This document shows, piece by piece, positions 61,416-64,000 of a stretch of 64,000 nt of DNA (its first letter is position 1; each line of letters starts with the position of its first letter). The position numbers and the translations under genes were made by a program. The stretch spans positions 11,668-75,667 of the forward strand of contig NZ_JBIWCW010000015.1 in assembly GCF_044761665.1 (NCBI RefSeq). Reading direction: 5' to 3'. The stretch is from Peribacillus sp044761665 (GTDB taxonomy: Bacteria > Bacillota > Bacilli > Bacillales > DSM-1321). The notes under the pieces were generated by a model. It had not been told where the DNA came from. It searched no databases and saw nothing but the letters and a program-made list of their open reading frames with translations.

Positions 61416-61870
61416 CTTAAATTCACCCACATAACATAAGCATCTTCTTGATTGTCTGTATAATATCTTTTACGTATTCCGCCCTTTTGAAAACCGAGTT
61501 TCTCATAAAGGGAAATGGCTACAGCATTACTGACACGAACTTCTAGCGTCATCCGCACCACTCCCATACTGATCGAGATTTCTATCATTTTTCTTAGGAG
61601 GGCTTCGCCAAGCTTTTGCCCCCGGTATTCGGGTAAAATGGCAATGTTGGTAATATGCGATTCATCAATGACAACCCAGGCTCCGCAATAACCAGCAATT
61701 TTCCCATCATCCTCAATGACCAAATAAACAGCATATTCGTTATGATTCAATTCATTAAAGAAAGCTTCCCGGGTCCAAGGCAAAGTAAAAGACTGTTTTT
61801 CAACGTTCAACACTTGTTCGATATCTTCCGTTTTCATCATCCGAAACGTCATGGTTTTGCTCATAATCAT
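61412..61870 (-). CDS. rimI: Ribosomal protein S18 alanine N-acetyltransferase RimI
   Basis: A 152-aa GNAT acetyltransferase from the ATG at 61870 (AGGAAAG before it); the frame is open further out, but that region overlaps tsaB. The acetyl-CoA loop is EYRGQKLGEALL, and NAVAISLYEKLGFQKGGIR is the C-terminal GNAT motif. Length equals B. subtilis YdiD (151). Operon: tsaE-tsaB-rimI-tsaD. Confidence 0.93.
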   Translation of the reverse strand: MIMSKTMTFRMMKTEDIEQVLNVEKQSFTLPWTREAFFNELNHNEYAVYLVIEDDGKIAGYCGAWVVIDESHITNIAILPEYRGQKLGEALLRKMIEISISMGVVRMTLEVRVSNAVAISLYEKLGFQKGGIRKRYYTDNQEDAYVMWVNLR

Positions 61871-61889
61871 CGGTCGCTTTCCTATTATT

Positions 61890-62582
61890 TTATTTACCTT
61901 GCTGTTCAAGCCACTTGGCTTCAGCCTCGGCCATACGAATATAGTTAGGTACAAAGTGGTGTATATCGACTTCATCCTTATTCAATCCGATAAAAGCAAG
62001 TTCGCTTGGTCTCGCGTTATACATTTGCACAGGAGCAAAAACAGCTAAATCCCCTAGTACTTCTGCGATTGTCTCACGATGAATATCAACATCCTGACCA
62101 ACAAACAATACGGGCCGGTTGCTTTCCTTTAACTTCATCGCCCACTCAGAAGATAACATGTTGCAATCTTCCATGACCGTTGTTAAGTTTTCCTCATCAA
62201 ATTCATATAACCCTGTATATACTTGGCCTCGTCTAGCATCAAATAATGGCGAAATCAAACCGTCAAAATAACGTCCATTCGCTGCTAAAACTTCTAAACT
62301 AGATACAGCCGATAATGGGATTTTAAGTGTCCAAGCCAATGTCTTTGCAATCGTTACGCCAATTCTAACTCCTGTATAAGATCCAGGACCTTCGGCGACA
62401 ACAATTTTATTCAATTCCTTCGGGGTTGTATCACAGTCCCTTAATAATGACTCAATTGCAGGCATCACTCGAACGGAGTGGTTCTTCTTTAAATTCGTAG
62501 TGTACTCCCCAATTACTTGGGTTCCATTTATTAAAGCAACCCCTAAGGTAAAGTTCGATGTATCTATAGCTAAAACCTTCAT
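61890..62582 (-). CDS. tsaB: tRNA threonylcarbamoyladenosine synthesis protein TsaB
   Basis: A 230-aa ASKHA-fold partner of TsaD, without catalytic site. Start MKVLAIDTSNFTLGVALING, with VAEGPGSYTGVRIGVTIAK as the family hallmark and RRGQVYTGLYE. It stops 19 nt before rimI and overlaps tsaE by 1 nt (TAATG), with AAGGAG as its ribosome site. Confidence 0.96.
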   Translation of the reverse strand: MKVLAIDTSNFTLGVALINGTQVIGEYTTNLKKNHSVRVMPAIESLLRDCDTTPKELNKIVVAEGPGSYTGVRIGVTIAKTLAWTLKIPLSAVSSLEVLAANGRYFDGLISPLFDARRGQVYTGLYEFDEENLTTVMEDCNMLSSEWAMKLKESNRPVLFVGQDVDIHRETIAEVLGDLAVFAPVQMYNARPSELAFIGLNKDEVDIHHFVPNYIRMAEAEAKWLEQQGK

Positions 62583-63034
62583 TAAATAATCTCCTTACAT
62601 AACATAACATACCGTTCGCCTCGTGCTTCCAAAACAAATCGGCGGCTTGTATCTCCAAGACGATAAATATTAATGGTTAGAAGATCTTCCGGGAGTTGGT
62701 CTTTTATTAAATGAGCCCATTCCACAACCGTCACTCCATCGCCATCAAAATATTCATCAAAACCTAAATCCTCTTCGGACTCTCCTACCCGATATACATC
62801 CATATGATACAGGGGTATGCGACCACTGTATTCCTTTATTATCGTAAAAGTAGGGCTGTTCACCGTACGTGAGACTCCCAGCCCCTTAGCAAGGCCCTTT
62901 GTAAATGCCGTTTTTCCGGCCCCTAAATCGCCTTCTAAAGCAAGCACATCTCCACTGCAAAGCCTTTTAGCCAATTTCTGTGCAAAATGCGCTGTCTCTT
63001 CCTCATTTTGAGAAGTCCATTCGAAATGTTGCAT
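62582..63034 (-). CDS. tsaE: tRNA threonylcarbamoyladenosine ATPase TsaE
   Basis: A 150-aa P-loop ATPase with Walker A GDLGAGKTAFTKGLA, the switch NSPTFTIIKEY, and HMDVYR. It drives turnover of the TsaBD complex. First gene of the operon. Promoter lies in 63035-63210 but no strong hexamers were picked out. Slightly shorter than B. subtilis YdiB (158). Confidence 0.96.
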   Translation of the reverse strand: MQHFEWTSQNEEETAHFAQKLAKRLCSGDVLALEGDLGAGKTAFTKGLAKGLGVSRTVNSPTFTIIKEYSGRIPLYHMDVYRVGESEEDLGFDEYFDGDGVTVVEWAHLIKDQLPEDLLTINIYRLGDTSRRFVLEARGERYVMLCKEII

Positions 63035-63208
63035 ATATCAGTCACCTTTATCATTCTTATAAGATAGTGCAAGCAAGTTAAAAGAATATCCTATAATATA
63101 ATTCCATTTAATTTGATTCTAAAAAAACGATTCTATATGTAGTGTACCTTTTTTCAAAAGAAGAAACAAATAAGTTATGGATATTATAAGATGAAATTCA
63201 GGTAAAAC

Positions 63209-63240
63209 AAAAAAAACGAAACATTAGTTTCGTTTTTTTT
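63209..63240 (-). terminator. Terminator after the distal tRNA-fMet
   Basis: AAACGAAAC and GTTTCGTTT arms (63214-63222, 63227-63235), T5 or longer on the minus strand side. Confidence 0.88.
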
Positions 63241-63245
63241 CATGA

Positions 63246-63319
<74 letters not shown>

Positions 63320-63350
63320 ACGGTATAAATGATACATTATAAAAAGTATA

Positions 63351-63467
63351 GCTTGGCGGCGTCCTACTCTCACAGGGGGAAACCCCCAACTACCATTGGC
63401 GCTGAAGAGCTTAACTGCCGTGTTCGGAATGGGAACGGGTGTGACCTCTTCGCTATCGCCACCAAAC
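63351..63467 (-). rRNA. rrf: 5S ribosomal RNA, distal copy
   Basis: About 117 nt, minus strand, starting GTTTGGTGGCGATAGCGAAG and with the conserved CCGTTCCCATTCCGAACACG. Differs from the proximal copy in at least one base (CCATTGG against CCATCGG, plus strand). Preceded by its own promoter at 63496-63524. Confidence 0.96.
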
Positions 63468-63495
63468 ATTATTACTTTTCTTTAAGACTTATATT

Positions 63496-63524
63496 ACTAT
63501 ACACGACTTTATAAGAAAAAGCAA
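63496..63524 (-). promoter_or_regulatory. Promoter before the distal 5S-tRNA unit
   Basis: Minus strand TTGCTT, 17-bp spacer, TATAGT: five of six consensus at the -10 and optimal spacing. It lies between the terminator of the proximal unit and the distal 5S gene. Confidence 0.7.
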
Positions 63525-63598
63525 GTTTTTTTATAAAGTTGATGAATATCTATCCATTAGTATGCCTTAGTTATTGAAAGATATACAACTGGATTTAA

Positions 63599-63627
63599 TA
63601 AAAAAAACGAAACATCGTTTCGTTTTT
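63599..63627 (-). terminator. Terminator after the proximal tRNA-fMet
   Basis: AAACGAAAC and GTTTCGTTT arms (63605-63613, 63617-63625), followed by T-run on the minus strand; nearly identical to that at 63209-63240. Confidence 0.85.
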
Positions 63628-63632
63628 CATGA

Positions 63633-63706
<74 letters not shown>

Positions 63707-63737
63707 ACGGTATAAATGGTACATTATAAAAGGTATA

Positions 63738-63854
<117 letters not shown>

Positions 63855-63919
63855 ATATCAGGAACGTTGTTCCTTCAAAACTAGATAATACCAGAAGGTG
63901 TTCATTTTTCAAAAAGCGT

Positions 63920-64000
63920 TGGTTAAGTCCTCGATCTATTAGTATCAGTCAGCTCCACATGTCGCCACGCTTCCACCTCTGACCTATCAACCTGATCATC
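63920..64000 (-). rRNA. rrl: 3' end of 23S ribosomal RNA (continues past window)
   Basis: The last about 80 nt of a 23S gene on the minus strand, ending GGACTTAACC, with the conserved Bacillus 3' region (CTGACTGATACTAATAGATC, minus strand). The rest lies beyond the right edge. Confidence 0.95.

Overview
The window looks like chromosomal DNA of a low-GC Bacillaceae bacterium, most like the Peribacillus (Bacillus simplex) group. The evidence is Bacillus-type gene order (yeaC-yeaD-yebA-guaA; ydiB-ydiC-ydiD-gcp-ydiF-moaC-rex-ydiK-ydiL-groES-groEL), AGGAGG ribosome sites, frequent TTG/GTG starts, a CIRCE element and a yuk/yue type VII secretion operon. The genus is inference; I ran no database search.

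Layout. 1-6120 is a type I restriction-modification operon, hsdM-hsdS-(prrC-like)-hsdR, on the minus strand; hsdR runs off the left edge. The gene between hsdS and hsdR keeps the Arg/Glu/His triad spacing of the PrrC anticodon nuclease, so the locus may be a DNA-restriction system with a tRNA-cutting back-up. 6456-12624 is guaA, under a fully readable guanine riboswitch with antiterminator and terminator, and the yebA-yeaD-yeaC operon. 12780-14740 is a cobalamin riboswitch and two B12 genes. 14745-30500 is a type VII secretion (T7SSb) island: VWA lipoprotein, a 24-aa membrane peptide, yueC, yueB, yukBA, yukC, yukD and yukE, followed on the other strand by a DUF1672 lipoprotein and a lipase that look like an immunity/effector pair. 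30558-33502 is an OpuA-type glycine betaine transporter with permease and binding protein fused.

34500-48300 is accessory: a hydratase-family enzyme, a DUF305 protein, a sugar dehydrogenase, an oxalate-decarboxylase-like bicupin, a PadR/HAAS pair, a large secreted GH10 xylanase, a MarR regulator and a monooxygenase. Between them lie gene remnants: a zinc carboxypeptidase tail and an aminoglycoside 6-adenylyltransferase. 48406-50283 is adenine deaminase behind a purine-riboswitch-like leader. 50889-53115 is a second T7SS-related toxin locus: an LXG toxin broken by one frameshift, with a SUKH immunity gene, next to the remnant of a tyrosine recombinase.

53623-64000 is the conserved core: groESL with CIRCE, ydiL-ydiK, rex, moaC, an ABC-F ATPase, a DnaA-box cluster, tsaD-rimI-tsaB-tsaE, and the end of an rRNA operon in which the 5S-tRNA-fMet unit is tandemly duplicated with a promoter between the copies.

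Connections: the T7SS machine, the lipase/DUF1672 pair and the LXG/SUKH pair probably form one interbacterial competition system. Two purine leaders control GMP synthesis and adenine salvage. Recombinase debris, remnants and short dispersed hairpin repeats mark the segments flanking guaA and groEL as variable.
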